Positions 36,114-45,689 of a stretch of DNA of 64,000 nucleotides are shown in pieces. Location of the stretch: the NCBI RefSeq assembly GCF_003601975.1, contig NZ_QZWZ01000001.1:372001-436000 (forward strand), in the 5' to 3' direction. The notes beneath the pieces are model-generated. The model was given only the letters and a program-made list of their open reading frames with translations. It was not told where the DNA came from and ran no database searches. How positions within the stretch are numbered: the first letter of the stretch is position 1; each line of letters begins with the position of its first letter. The stretch comes from Mesorhizobium waimense (GTDB taxonomy: Bacteria; Pseudomonadota; Alphaproteobacteria; Rhizobiales; Rhizobiaceae). Made by a program: the position numbers and the translations under genes.

Positions 36114-36250
36114 AAGCCTCCCGCCGATGTGGAGAAATCGCGACGAAGTTGGAAGACGAAGTTGGAAATAGAGCCCTGCCGATCAGCCAGCCAATGGCTG
36201 GCAAAGGGGACGGGGCCTCGACCCCCGGAGCCAGGGCCGTAATGGAATGC

Positions 36251-37540
36251 TCACGCCGCGGAGGCTTTCGGGATGTCGTGCTGCGGCAAGGCTGTTTGTA
36301 TGGCGCCATCGATCTGTCGCGGCGCTTGCCGCTCGTCTGGCTCGAGCGGCAAGGACTCGGGAGAAGATACGTCGAGGGTCGGATTGAGCCGCGCCGACTC
36401 GTTCGTTCGTTCCAATGCGACACGATCGTAAAGCCCATCGAGAAATGCGCCTGCAGGCCCTGCTGCGAACATGATTTCCGCTGTCCTGCGGGCTTCGCGC
36501 CGAAGCGGCGCCATCAAATCCGGTCGCCCGATATAGGCCTTCAACCGTTCCACGGCCAGGCTGGCAAGCCGTTCGACTTCATCGCGGAAATATTGGGCGA
36601 AGTGCGCATCGCCGCGCGAGTTGTATCCAGGATTCGACCAATTGCCGACCTTGTCGAGCTTTACCGGCAACGAAATCCCGTTGACGCCATCCTCCAGGAA
36701 TTCCGGCAGGGCGCACACCCTCGTTCCAAGAACCGGAGTATGCTCCGACATTGATTCCATTGCCGAATATCCGAATGTGTCGCCGAAGGTGGCAAGTATG
36801 CAGAAATGCGAATTGCCCAGCAATTGCCGCACCGAGTGGTTTGGCAACACGCCGTGATGCTGGATATTCTTCAGCTCAATCAGCTTGAGATAGGGTTCAA
36901 AGAACCCTGGCGTTGTCGGATCTGTCCATATGTGACCGCCAACCTGGAGGCTCGAGACGATGTTCACGCGAATCGGCAAATTCTGCTCTACGGCCTTTTC
37001 CGCGATCGTTACCGCGACGCACCCGCCTTTGCGACCGAAATGAGCGCCGACGAATGTCAACACAAGTTCTTCCGCCGCATCTTCAGCCATCGCATCCCCC
37101 GTGCCGGGCACGACGATGTTCGGGTGGCGCACCATCAGCTTGTCGGTCAGCAGGCTGAGTTCCGGATTGTCGGCGTGTTGGGCAAGAAAACATCTGCGGG
37201 CAAAATGCGACAGGGCAATAATGCGGCGGCAGCTGGGATGGGTGATCTGCGACACCATGTAACGCGCCACCTGCCCGCGTTTGCGAAGGGCAAAATGACG
37301 CGGCAAATGCGATTCGAAGGTGATGACGAACTTCGAGGAATTGATCGGTATCCGATTGAATGCATGGACAATGTCGACTGACAGGTCAGGCTCGATCAAC
37401 GTCACGCCTTCCAGCTTCGACGAGACAAGGTTGAACGGCAGAAATCGCTTGCGCAGCATTGTATGTCTGGACGCTCGCGGCGTAACGAAGCTGGTCGGGT
37501 ATTTGTCTTTGTAGACAGCAATACGAAGAGATTTGCCCAT
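36251..37540 (-). CDS. Glycosyltransferase (GT4-like)
   Basis: A 429-residue protein with GT-B layout. The N-terminal half contains IVHAFNRIPINSSKF and FVITFESHLPRHF; the C-terminal half has SHFCILATFGDTFGYSAMES, then TPVLGTRVCALPEF, a diverged GT4 donor-binding segment with an E retained. It probably adds a sugar in repeat-unit assembly. The C-terminal 60 residues are Pro/Arg-rich and look disordered. The ATG at 37540 is clear. Operator 37705-37719 lies about 165 bases upstream. Confidence 0.72.
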   Translation of the reverse strand: MGKSLRIAVYKDKYPTSFVTPRASRHTMLRKRFLPFNLVSSKLEGVTLIEPDLSVDIVHAFNRIPINSSKFVITFESHLPRHFALRKRGQVARYMVSQITHPSCRRIIALSHFARRCFLAQHADNPELSLLTDKLMVRHPNIVVPGTGDAMAEDAAEELVLTFVGAHFGRKGGCVAVTIAEKAVEQNLPIRVNIVSSLQVGGHIWTDPTTPGFFEPYLKLIELKNIQHHGVLPNHSVRQLLGNSHFCILATFGDTFGYSAMESMSEHTPVLGTRVCALPEFLEDGVNGISLPVKLDKVGNWSNPGYNSRGDAHFAQYFRDEVERLASLAVERLKAYIGRPDLMAPLRREARRTAEIMFAAGPAGAFLDGLYDRVALERTNESARLNPTLDVSSPESLPLEPDERQAPRQIDGAIQTALPQHDIPKASAA

Positions 37541-37704
37541 GCGTCACCCACCCGTATTCAAACAGTGGGACCGGGATCTTTGCGTCCTCTATTAGGGCAG
37601 AGTAGCCACGATCCTGCAATTCCACACTGCAATTAGATGCAAGCGCGGATCCCTAGGCCCAATCCTCAACTCAACTTCCCTGTTACCATTTAAAAACCAT
37701 TTTT

Positions 37705-37719
37705 TGCTGCAGTGCAATA
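37705..37719 (-). promoter_or_regulatory. Candidate operator, site 6
   Basis: On the minus strand TATTGCACTGCAGCA, a full consensus match in the divergent gap, preceded on the plus strand by a T-run (TTTTT). Confidence 0.6.
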
Positions 37720-37871
37720 GAATATTAGCGACTAATTAACCGAGATATCAGCCGAGCAAGATTCAGTGGAGTCGGCTTGTTCCGGCGAATCGCAATCGCC
37801 GTCCCCCACAAGTCTGAAATTGCCGATGCCAGGGCGCGCACGGCCGCAGGGAAAGCCGCAGCGCTCAATAC

Positions 37872-37886
37872 TTGTGCAGTGCGGCA
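37872..37886 (+). promoter_or_regulatory. Candidate operator, site 7a (weaker)
   Basis: TTGTGCAGTGCGGCA fits the core TGCANTGC and the GCA end but deviates at positions 2, 3 and 12. It is 98-112 bases upstream of exoL. Confidence 0.35.
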
Positions 37887-37920
37887 AGAATGGCTAATTC
37901 TTGCTACGCTGCACCAAAAA

Positions 37921-37935
37921 TGTTGCGATGCAGCA
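37921..37935 (+). promoter_or_regulatory. Candidate operator, site 7b (upstream of exoL)
   Basis: TGTTGCGATGCAGCA, a full consensus match, with an A-run before and after (CCAAAAA and AAAAG). It is 49-63 bases upstream of exoL. Confidence 0.62.
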
Positions 37936-37983
37936 AAAGCTGTACTAGCATCCCTGTGGGTGGGCCAACAGCGGTCGAGTTTC

Positions 37984-39156
37984 ATGCTGCATGTCCTGTA
38001 CTTGGTACATGACGTTTCCGATCCGGCGGTGCGACGACGGATCATAATGCTCAGAGCAGGCGGCGCCAGGGTTACACTGGCGGGCTTCCGCCGCACCACA
38101 GGCCCGGTCACGGAGATCGAGGGACTGCGCCCGATCGACCTCGGCGCGACACGCGACGGCCGATTCGGCCAGCGCCTGGCGGCTGTCGCCAAGGCGGCGA
38201 TCTCGATCGGGTCGAAGCTCGCCACAATGCCGCGGCCCGACCTCATCATCGCACGTAACCTTGAAATGCTGGCGCTTGCCCGGCGCGCCAAGGCCGTTTT
38301 CCAAGGGGCGGTACCGATCGTCTACGAATGCCTCGACATCCATCGCCTGGTGCTGCGCGACGACCTGCTGGGCAAGGCGCTGCGCAGCGCGGAACGCTAT
38401 CTGGCGCGCGACGTGAAGCTTCTGGTGACCAGTTCGCCGGCCTTCATCGCCAATTATTTCAAGCCGTTTGGACAAATCGCCGCACCGGTCGAGCTGGTCG
38501 AAAACAAATACTTCGATACCGCGCCCGTGGCGGTAGATGCCCGGTTGAAGGCGGAAAATCCTGCCGCGCCGCCTTGGCGAATCGGCTGGTTCGGTGCGCT
38601 CAGATGCCGCCGCTCGCTTGAGTTGCTGGCAGAATTCACCCGCCGCCTCGACGGACGCTTCGAGGTCATCCTTCGAGGTCGCCCGGCACTTTCCGAATTT
38701 CCCGATTTCCACGCCTTCGTCGCGGCCGAGCCCTTTCTCTCCTTCCGCGGCCCCTATCGCAACCCGGAGGATATGGCGGCGATCTACAGCGAGGTGCATT
38801 TCTCCTGGGCGATCGATTTCTTCGAGGAAGGCCAGAATTCCGAATGGCTGCTCCCCAACCGCCTCTATGAGGGGTGCCGCTTCGGCGCCGTGCCGATCTC
38901 GATGGGCAACACCGAAACCGGGCGCTTCCTCAACCAGCAGGACATCGGCGTTCTGTTGCCCGAAGCCGCGCCCGAGGTGCTCGAAACGGCGCTGGGCAAG
39001 ATGGAAGAGGATCGCTTCCGCAAGCTGAAGGCGCGGGTGGTTGCCCGCAACCCGCGGACCTGGAGCTACGATCGCAGCGATTGCCTGGCCTTCGTCGACA
39101 AGCTGCGTGGCCTGGCTGCCGCGCCCGGCCCCTTCGTCACCGAGGCGCTGGCATAG
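37984..39156 (+). CDS. exoL: Glycosyltransferase (ExoL-like)
   Basis: A 390-residue GT-B protein. The start LHVLYLVHDVSDPAVRRRI and the later IVYECLDIHRLVL and LPNRLYEGCRFGAVPISMG segments fit the ExoL group. In succinoglycan synthesis ExoL adds an early glucose. The strongest support is synteny: this gene is followed directly by exoA, exoM, exoO, exoN and exoP, the exact reverse of the S. meliloti exoPNOMAL order. The ATG at 37984 has only a weak ribosome site; the frame is open to 37777 but that part holds the operator sites. Confidence 0.78.
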   Translation: MLHVLYLVHDVSDPAVRRRIIMLRAGGARVTLAGFRRTTGPVTEIEGLRPIDLGATRDGRFGQRLAAVAKAAISIGSKLATMPRPDLIIARNLEMLALARRAKAVFQGAVPIVYECLDIHRLVLRDDLLGKALRSAERYLARDVKLLVTSSPAFIANYFKPFGQIAAPVELVENKYFDTAPVAVDARLKAENPAAPPWRIGWFGALRCRRSLELLAEFTRRLDGRFEVILRGRPALSEFPDFHAFVAAEPFLSFRGPYRNPEDMAAIYSEVHFSWAIDFFEEGQNSEWLLPNRLYEGCRFGAVPISMGNTETGRFLNQQDIGVLLPEAAPEVLETALGKMEEDRFRKLKARVVARNPRTWSYDRSDCLAFVDKLRGLAAAPGPFVTEALA

Positions 39157-39193
39157 GATGATCGGAAATGGAAACAAGGATGGACGAGGCCTG

Positions 39194-40210
39194 ATGACGC
39201 AAACCGAAATGCCCGCATCGAGCCTGCCCCCATCGAACTTGATCGTCATTCCGTGCCTCAACGAAGCAGCCCATATCGGGGCACTGCTCGGGCAGCTTCG
39301 GCCGGCGGCCGAACGGCTCGGCGCCCGCATCGTCGTTGCCGATGGCGGCAGCACCGACGGCACGCTCGGGATCGCCAAGGCGGTCGCGGCAAGGGATCCT
39401 CGGGTCGTCCTGCTCCACAACCCGAAGCGCATCCAGAGCGCCGCGCTCAATCTTGCCGTGGCCACTTTCGGCGATGGTGCCGAATATCTGATCCGCATCG
39501 ATGCGCATGGCGGCTATCCCCAGGACTACTGCGACCGGCTGGTCGACGAGGCGCTGGCCACGGGTGCGGATTCGGTCGTCGTCTCGATGCTGACCAGCGG
39601 CACCGGCGCCATGCAGAAGGCGGTTGCCGCGGCGCAGAACTCGAAGCTCGGCACCGGCGGCTCCAAGCACCGGCATTTGTCGGCTGGAGAATGGGTCGAC
39701 CACGGTCACCACGCATTGATGCGCATATCGGCGTTCAAAGCGGTCGGCGGCTATGACGAGACGTTCAGCCACAATGAGGATGCCGAGTTCGACCACCGGC
39801 TTCGCCAGGCCGGATACCGTATCTGGATGAGCGGCAGGACGCAGATGGTCTACTATCCGCGCTCCTCGCTGAAGAGCCTGTATTTCCAGTATCTCGGCTA
39901 TGGCCGCGGCCGCGCCAAGAACGTTCTCAAGCACCGCGTGATGCCGAAGGTCCGGCAGATGATACCGCTGCTGGTGTTTCCCGTGGTTCTGCTGACGCCC
40001 TTTTTCCTCGTGTACGCGCTGGCGGCGCTGCCGTTCCTTGCATGGTCGATGGTCTGCATCTTCTATGGCCTCGTGACCGCCATCAGGCGGCGCGATATGG
40101 CGCTTGCGCTTGTCGGGGTGTCGGCGATGGTCATGCATCTGGGCTGGTCGATGGGCTTCTGGCTGCAGCTTCTCGAGCCGCGACCGCAGACGCAGCAAGG
40201 GGTAGCGTGA
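39194..40210 (+). CDS. exoA: Glycosyltransferase family 2 (ExoA-like)
   Basis: A 338-residue membrane-linked GT2: NLIVIPCLNEAAHIGALLGQ, VVADGGSTDGTLGIA, then RIDAHGGYP, HNEDAEFDHRL and the C-terminal hydrophobic segment (MIPLLVFPVVLLTPFFLVYA). ExoA adds the second sugar to the lipid-linked repeat. The ATG at 39194 is chosen because GAGG precedes it; an upstream ATG at 39158 has no ribosome site. It ends with an overlap to exoM (ATGA type). Confidence 0.82.
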   Translation: MTQTEMPASSLPPSNLIVIPCLNEAAHIGALLGQLRPAAERLGARIVVADGGSTDGTLGIAKAVAARDPRVVLLHNPKRIQSAALNLAVATFGDGAEYLIRIDAHGGYPQDYCDRLVDEALATGADSVVVSMLTSGTGAMQKAVAAAQNSKLGTGGSKHRHLSAGEWVDHGHHALMRISAFKAVGGYDETFSHNEDAEFDHRLRQAGYRIWMSGRTQMVYYPRSSLKSLYFQYLGYGRGRAKNVLKHRVMPKVRQMIPLLVFPVVLLTPFFLVYALAALPFLAWSMVCIFYGLVTAIRRRDMALALVGVSAMVMHLGWSMGFWLQLLEPRPQTQQGVA

Positions 40211-41157
40211 TGGGCGCGGCAATAAAAGGCAGCGTCGACATCTGCGTCTGCACGTTCCGGCGGCCTGAGCTTGCCGACACGCTTCGCTCCATCGCCGCCA
40301 TGGACCGGCCGGCCGGCTTCGAAATCGGCGTGGTCGTCGCCGACAATGACGATGCGCCAAGCGCCCAGCCGCTGGTCAAGGCGCTGGCGCAGGAATTGAA
40401 GCTGCCGGTCCGCTACCGCCATGCGCCCGCGCGCAACATCTCGATCGCGCGCAACGCCTGTCTCGACGCCAGCGTATCGGATTTTGTCGCCTTCATCGAT
40501 GACGACGAAACGGCCTCGCCGCAATGGCTCGCCGAGCTGGTCGCGACGGCCGAGGCGAGTGGTGCCGCCGCCGTGCTCGGCCCGGTGCGGGCGCGTTACG
40601 GATCGGATGCGCCGGCCTGGATGCGCAAAGGCGATTTCCACTCGACCTTGCCAGTCTGGGTGCATGGCGAAATCCGCACCGGCTACACCTGCAATGTCCT
40701 GCTGAGGACAAGCGACGCCAGCCTTCGCGACCGCCGCTTCAGCCTGGCGCGCGGCCAGACCGGCGGCGAGGACACCGAATTCTTCGATCACATGGTCAAG
40801 GCCGGCGGCCGCATCGCCTTTTCGCCGGGGGCCTTTGTCGACGAGGTGGTGCCGCGCGCCAGGGCCGCATTCGACTGGCTGCGCCGCCGCCGCTTCCGTT
40901 TCGGCCAGACGCATGGTCACCTGCTCGGCAACAACGCAACTGGCGTCCGGCGAGTCAGGGAAATCGGCCTTGCCTCGGCAAAGGCGGCCTATTGCTTCGC
41001 CATGGCGATCGCAACAGTGGTCAGCCCGGTTCGCCGGAACCGCAGCGTGCTGCGCGGCATCATGCATGTCGGCGTTGTAAGCGGTCTCGTGGGCGTTCGC
41101 GAAATCCGCCAATACGGTCTGCCCTCGCCACAGGAAGGGGGCAAGCGTGCAGCCTGA
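40210..41157 (+). CDS. exoM: Glycosyltransferase family 2 (ExoM-like)
   Basis: A 315-residue GT2: DICVCTFRRPELADTLRSIA, VVVADNDDAPSAQ, NISIARNACLD, and the DXD motif FIDDDE. These match ExoM, which adds a glucose in succinoglycan repeat assembly. It starts within the exoA stop and overlaps exoO by 11 bases, showing a tightly coupled operon. Confidence 0.85.
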   Translation: MGAAIKGSVDICVCTFRRPELADTLRSIAAMDRPAGFEIGVVVADNDDAPSAQPLVKALAQELKLPVRYRHAPARNISIARNACLDASVSDFVAFIDDDETASPQWLAELVATAEASGAAAVLGPVRARYGSDAPAWMRKGDFHSTLPVWVHGEIRTGYTCNVLLRTSDASLRDRRFSLARGQTGGEDTEFFDHMVKAGGRIAFSPGAFVDEVVPRARAAFDWLRRRRFRFGQTHGHLLGNNATGVRRVREIGLASAKAAYCFAMAIATVVSPVRRNRSVLRGIMHVGVVSGLVGVREIRQYGLPSPQEGGKRAA

Positions 41158-42097
41158 CGTCAGCTTCGTCATCGCCGCCTACAACGCCGAGGCGACCCTT
41201 GACCGGGCGATCGCCAGCGCCATTGCCCAGCGCGACGTCAGCGTCGAGGTCATCGTCGTCGACGACACCTCGCGCGACAGGACGCTCGAAGTGGCGCGTT
41301 CCTACCCGCAAGACATCGTGCGCGTCGTCGCTTTGCCCGAAAACCACGGTCCCGGCGGGGCCAGGAATGCCGGCCTCGAGCTTGCCCGCGGCCGCTGGGT
41401 CGCCGTCCTCGATGCCGACGATGCGGTCTATCCCGGCCGGCTCAGCACCATGATCGCGCGGGCGGAAAAGGCCGGCGCCGAGATCGCGATCGACAACCTC
41501 CAGGTCGTGCGCGAGGACGGCGTTGCCGAGGACACGATGTTCCCGGCCAACTATCTGGAGAGCCTGGGCGAAATCTCGTTGGCCGATTACATAGCCGGCA
41601 ACATAGTCTTCGAATCGCGGTTCAACCTTGGCTATCTCAAGCCGATCTTCCAGCGCCGTTTCCTCAACGAAAACGGCCTTCGCTACGATGAAGGTCTGAT
41701 CATCGGCGAAGACTACATCCTGTTGGCCAGCGCTTTGGCCAAGGGTGGCAGATGCGTGGTCGAGCCGACGACCGGCTACGTTTACCATATCCGCAGCGGC
41801 TCCATTTCCCGCGTGCTCGAGCTTCATCACGTCGAAGCGATGCGCAAGGCCGATGCGATCTTTGCCCAGACGCATGCGATGGACCCGAAGGCCACGGCCG
41901 CTTTCGCCAGGCGCAGCCGCAGCTTGCGCCGGGCGGCATCGTTCCTGTCTCTGGTTCAACACATCAAGGCGCGGTCCCCGCTCAAGGCGATACGGACGGC
42001 GCTCAGCGATCCGGCAGCAGTCAGGCATATGAGCATGCCGATCGCTGTCCGGCTGCGACGGGTTGCGGCACAGTTTGCCGTGGGGGCGGGGAGGTGA
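41147..42097 (+). CDS. exoO: Glycosyltransferase family 2 (ExoO-like)
   Basis: A 316-residue GT2 starting at a GTG with AGGAAGGGG upstream. Motifs: SFVIAAYNAEATLDRAI, VIVVDDTSRDRTLEV, and DXD at AVLDADDAVYPG. Resembles ExoO. The same class as the exoU-like protein encoded at 25381, with which it shares overall layout. In operon between exoM and exoN. Confidence 0.8.
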   Translation: MQPDVSFVIAAYNAEATLDRAIASAIAQRDVSVEVIVVDDTSRDRTLEVARSYPQDIVRVVALPENHGPGGARNAGLELARGRWVAVLDADDAVYPGRLSTMIARAEKAGAEIAIDNLQVVREDGVAEDTMFPANYLESLGEISLADYIAGNIVFESRFNLGYLKPIFQRRFLNENGLRYDEGLIIGEDYILLASALAKGGRCVVEPTTGYVYHIRSGSISRVLELHHVEAMRKADAIFAQTHAMDPKATAAFARRSRSLRRAASFLSLVQHIKARSPLKAIRTALSDPAAVRHMSMPIAVRLRRVAAQFAVGAGR

Positions 42098-42169
42098 AGA
42101 TGCGGGCACATGAAGGAACGTTCGTGGCCGGCAGGTATTGAAAGTCGATCTCCTCAGAAGGAATTTGCA

Positions 42170-43066
42170 ATGAAGAAAGTCAGGAAGGCAGTCATACCGG
42201 TGGCGGGGTTGGGAACGCGGTTCCTGCCGGCGACCAAGTCGATGCCCAAGGAAATGCTGCCGGTGGTCGACAGGCCTGTCGTGCAATATGCGGTAGACGA
42301 GGCCTTCGAGGCCGGCATCGAGCACATCGTCTTCGTCACCGGCCGCAACAAGGCGGTCATCGAAGACTATTTCGACCTGCATCCTGAACTGATCGGCACC
42401 CTGGAGCAGACCGGCAAGAAGGCGCAGCTCCAGTCGCTTGAAAGCCTGCTTCCGGTGGCCGGCGCCACCAGCTTCATCCGCCAGCAGTCGCCGCAGGGTC
42501 TCGGCCATGCGGTGTGGTGCGCGCGCGAAGTCATCGGCGACGAGCCCTTCGCCCTGCTGCTTCCCGACATGGTGTCCTTCGGTGGGCGCGGATGCCTTGC
42601 CGAAACCGTCGATCTCTATGAGCGTACCGGCGGAAACGTCATCGCCGTCGAGCGTTGCGAACCCAGCGAAACCAGCAAATACGGCATCGTCGGCCGTGGC
42701 GCCGAGGTCGGTAGCGGCTTCGAGGTGACCGCCATGGTCGAGAAGCCAGCGCCCGCCAATGCGCCATCGAACTTCTACATCAACGGCCGCTATATTCTGC
42801 AGCCGGAGATATTCGCGCTGCTCGGCAACCAGCAACGCGGCGCCGGCAACGAGATCCAACTGACCGACGCCATGGTCCGCCTGGCGCAGTCGCAGGCCTT
42901 CTTTGCCCAGCCTTTCAACGGCCGCATGTTCGACTGCGGTTCGAAGGAGGGTTTCATCCAGGCCAATGTCGCGTTCGCCCTGGCGCGCGACGACATGAAG
43001 GGACCGATCTTCGAAATGCTTCAGGAGTTCGTCCGGTCGCATGAGCGCCGGGAAGAAGCCGCATAA
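42170..43066 (+). CDS. exoN: UTP-glucose-1-phosphate uridylyltransferase (ExoN/GalU)
   Basis: A 298-residue enzyme making UDP-glucose from UTP and glucose-1-phosphate. Signature: [20 protein letters not shown] (nucleotide loop), LLPDMVSF, and the [10 protein letters not shown] segment. AGAAGGAATTTGCA precedes the ATG at 42170. UDP-glucose feeds the glycosyltransferases and the UDP-glucose dehydrogenase of this locus. Matches exoN by position. Confidence 0.92.
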   Translation: MKKVRKAVIPVAGLGTRFLPATKSMPKEMLPVVDRPVVQYAVDEAFEAGIEHIVFVTGRNKAVIEDYFDLHPELIGTLEQTGKKAQLQSLESLLPVAGATSFIRQQSPQGLGHAVWCAREVIGDEPFALLLPDMVSFGGRGCLAETVDLYERTGGNVIAVERCEPSETSKYGIVGRGAEVGSGFEVTAMVEKPAPANAPSNFYINGRYILQPEIFALLGNQQRGAGNEIQLTDAMVRLAQSQAFFAQPFNGRMFDCGSKEGFIQANVAFALARDDMKGPIFEMLQEFVRSHERREEAA

Positions 43067-43233
43067 TGCCCATTTTTTGGGAGTATGTGCGTATCGATGA
43101 TGGCGTGACATACGCCGCCGCGCTTGGCCGGTCCGGCCAAGCGCCTTCTGGCATGAATGTTGCGTGGTCTTTTCTGGTGACGACGCCAATCTTCGAAGGC
43201 CGTTAGCGCCTGCAACCTGGAATTGGACCGACG

Positions 43234-45612
43234 ATGAATTATGCCAACTTTCCTCTCGACAAGAGGGTGCCTTTGCCCGGTACGGACGCGGAAAAGGGTG
43301 AAGACTTCATCGACATCGAGCGCCTGCTCGGCATGGCTGCCCGGCAGGCCAAGGTGGTGGCCGTGTGCGCGATCATCGGTCTATTCATGGGCGTGCTTTA
43401 TCTGCAGACCACGCCCAAGCAGTATATCTCGGTTGCCAGTGTGCTGATCGACGAAGGCCTGAACAAGGTCGTCGACGACATCTCGGCGGCGTCGGCCACC
43501 ATGCAGACCGATGCCTCCCTGCTCAGCCAGATCGAGATCCTCACCTCGGCGCGGCTGGCCTCGGTGGTCGTCGACAAGCTGAAGCTCGACCAGAACGAAG
43601 AGTTCATGAATCCTCCGACGTCTGCCTTGGCGAAGGGCATCGGCTTCGTGCGCGGGCTGGTTGGCTATTTCCGCGGCAGTTCGGGCCCGGATATCCCTGG
43701 TCTCGAAAATGTCGACGCCGCGACGCGTGAGGCCATGATGGCCACTGCGCGCCGCGACTACGCGATCCTCAAGCTGCAGAGCGAGGTGTTGGCGCAGCGC
43801 AACGGCCGCAGCTATGTGATCGACCTTGGCTATCAGTCGACGGACCCGGCGCTCGCGACCGCAATCACCAAGGCCTATTCCGAGGCCTATCTCGCTGACC
43901 AGCTCAATGCGAGCTTCGACGCCACCGAGCGCGCGGCGGTCTGGCTGCAGGGCCGGCTGACCGAGCTTCGCGAAAGCTCGCAGAAGGCCGCCCTGGCGGT
44001 CGAGATGTTCAGGGCCGAGCACGGGCTGTCCGCGGGCAGCGACGGCCAGCTGATCAGCGACAAGCAACTGTCCGACCTGAACAGCCAGCTCATCGTCGCG
44101 CAGGCCGACACGGCACGCGCCAGCGCCCGCTACCAGCAGTACAAGACCATCGTGGACAGTGGCACGGACAATGCTTTCCAGGACTCCGCCATCTCGAGCG
44201 ACCAGCCGGCCAGCTCGGTCATTGCAACGCTCAAAACCCGCTATCTGACCGTCGCCAAGCGGCTGCAGGATGTCGAGGCCAATTTCGGCAAGGATCACCC
44301 CCAGGCGGTAGCACTTGCCAAGGAAAAGGCCGATGTGTCGGCGCAGATCTTCGGACAGCTGAAGCAACTGACCGAAAGCTATCGCAACGACTATCAGGTG
44401 GCGCAGGCGCGCGAGACCGCGCTCAGGGAGAAGATCGCAACCGCCGCCGGCAAGAGCTCCATCGACAACCAGTCGCAGGTCAAGCTGCGCGATCTCGACC
44501 AGCAGGCGACGGCGCTCACCACGCTCTATCAGACATTCCTCAGCCGCTATGAGGAAGCCTCGCAGCAGCAATCCTTCCCGGTGGGCAAGGTCCGCATCAT
44601 CTCCGATGCGACAATGCCGCTGTCGGCCGCGGGCCCGCGCACATCCAAGGTGCTGGCGCTTACGCTCGTGCTTGGCGTGCTGCTGGGGGCCGGATTTGGT
44701 GGCCTGAACGAGTTCAACGAACGGTTCTTCAGAACCGGCGAGGACATTCGCGATCGCGTCGGCCTCAAATTCCTCGGCTATCTGCCGACGATCGGCGGCG
44801 GCAAACCCGGCAAGGACGCCAAGCCGGACGATGTCCAGGCCGATGCCAAGACCGCCAGCCTGTCCGCCGCCGAGAAACGGGCGCGCATGCGGGTCAGCAT
44901 CGACGCTCCCGCCTCGATGTTCGCCGAAACGCTGCGCAACGCCAAGATCGCCTTCGACGTCGTCATGGAAGGGCAAGGCAGCAAGGTCATCGGCGTGATC
45001 TCGCTGCTGCCCGGTGAGGGCAAGTCGACGGTCGCGGCCAATCTGGCGGGATTGCTTGCCGCCAATGGCGCCAAGACGCTGCTCATTGACGGCGATTTGC
45101 GCAACCCCGGCCTCAGCCGCAGCCTTGGCATGGAAGCCGAGCAGGGGCTGATGGAGGCTGTCGTCAACGGCAAGACCTGGCAGTCGGTCGGCAAGGTCGA
45201 CCGGCAGACGAAGCTGGCGATCATTCCCGCCGTCCTGCGCGGCCAGTTCTCGCACACCAGCGAGCTTCTCTCCTCGGCCGGCATGCGGCGCTTCATCGAG
45301 AACGCCAAGGAGACGTTCGAATACGTCGTCGTCGATCTGCCGCCGCTCGGCCCCGTGGTCGACGCCAAGGCCTTTGCCCCGCTGGTCGACGGTTTCGTGC
45401 TTGTCACCGAATGGGGCCGCACGCCGCGCGCGGTGGTGCGCTCGCTGCTGGAATCCGAGCCATACGTCGCCAACAAGATCGTTGGCGCGGTGCTGAACAA
45501 GGTCGATCTGAAGAAGCTCGCCAAATACGGATCGCTCGGCGGTTCCGAGAAGTTCTTCGACAAATACTCGACCTACTATCTGGACAAGTCGGAAACGCGC
45601 AGGGCTGCCTAG
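43234..45612 (+). CDS. exoP: Polysaccharide co-polymerase with BY-kinase domain (ExoP-like)
   Basis: A 792-residue inner membrane protein. N-terminal Wzz-type domain flanked by two membrane helices (VVAVCAIIGLFMGVLYL near residue 45 and LALTLVLGVLLGAGFGGL near residue 475), a long periplasmic coiled coil between them, and a C-terminal bacterial tyrosine kinase with Walker A ISLLPGEGKSTVAANLAGLL and LLIDGDLRNPGL (Walker A'). The C-terminal end has YSTYYLDK with few tyrosines. ExoP controls chain length and export with ExoQ and ExoT. Last gene of the exoL-A-M-O-N-P operon. Confidence 0.9.
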   Translation: MNYANFPLDKRVPLPGTDAEKGEDFIDIERLLGMAARQAKVVAVCAIIGLFMGVLYLQTTPKQYISVASVLIDEGLNKVVDDISAASATMQTDASLLSQIEILTSARLASVVVDKLKLDQNEEFMNPPTSALAKGIGFVRGLVGYFRGSSGPDIPGLENVDAATREAMMATARRDYAILKLQSEVLAQRNGRSYVIDLGYQSTDPALATAITKAYSEAYLADQLNASFDATERAAVWLQGRLTELRESSQKAALAVEMFRAEHGLSAGSDGQLISDKQLSDLNSQLIVAQADTARASARYQQYKTIVDSGTDNAFQDSAISSDQPASSVIATLKTRYLTVAKRLQDVEANFGKDHPQAVALAKEKADVSAQIFGQLKQLTESYRNDYQVAQARETALREKIATAAGKSSIDNQSQVKLRDLDQQATALTTLYQTFLSRYEEASQQQSFPVGKVRIISDATMPLSAAGPRTSKVLALTLVLGVLLGAGFGGLNEFNERFFRTGEDIRDRVGLKFLGYLPTIGGGKPGKDAKPDDVQADAKTASLSAAEKRARMRVSIDAPASMFAETLRNAKIAFDVVMEGQGSKVIGVISLLPGEGKSTVAANLAGLLAANGAKTLLIDGDLRNPGLSRSLGMEAEQGLMEAVVNGKTWQSVGKVDRQTKLAIIPAVLRGQFSHTSELLSSAGMRRFIENAKETFEYVVVDLPPLGPVVDAKAFAPLVDGFVLVTEWGRTPRAVVRSLLESEPYVANKIVGAVLNKVDLKKLAKYGSLGGSEKFFDKYSTYYLDKSETRRAA

Positions 45613-45689
45613 GGTTTCCGTCCGGAATTGCGTAAAAACAAATACTTAGAGCGGGTCGGCGGTTCTATGAAAAGCTGAAACGCTCTAGG
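45613..45689 (+). repeat. Mesorhizobium-type intergenic repeat, second copy
   Basis: TTTCCGTCCGGAATTGCGT then AATACTTAGAGCGGGTCGGCG and TGAAAAGCTGAAACGCTC, a close copy of the right three quarters of the repeat at 13591-13692, starting at the exoP stop. It lies between convergent genes and runs into the end of the phosphoesterase gene. Confidence 0.72.

Larger units (their letters stand above)
37541..37983. other. Divergent intergenic region between GT4-like gene and exoL
   Basis: About 440 bases with no ORF I can support. The part from 37660 to 37740 is AT-rich. It carries three copies of the operator-like palindrome (37705-37719, 37872-37886 and 37921-37935), the highest number in one gap. 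Confidence 0.5.
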
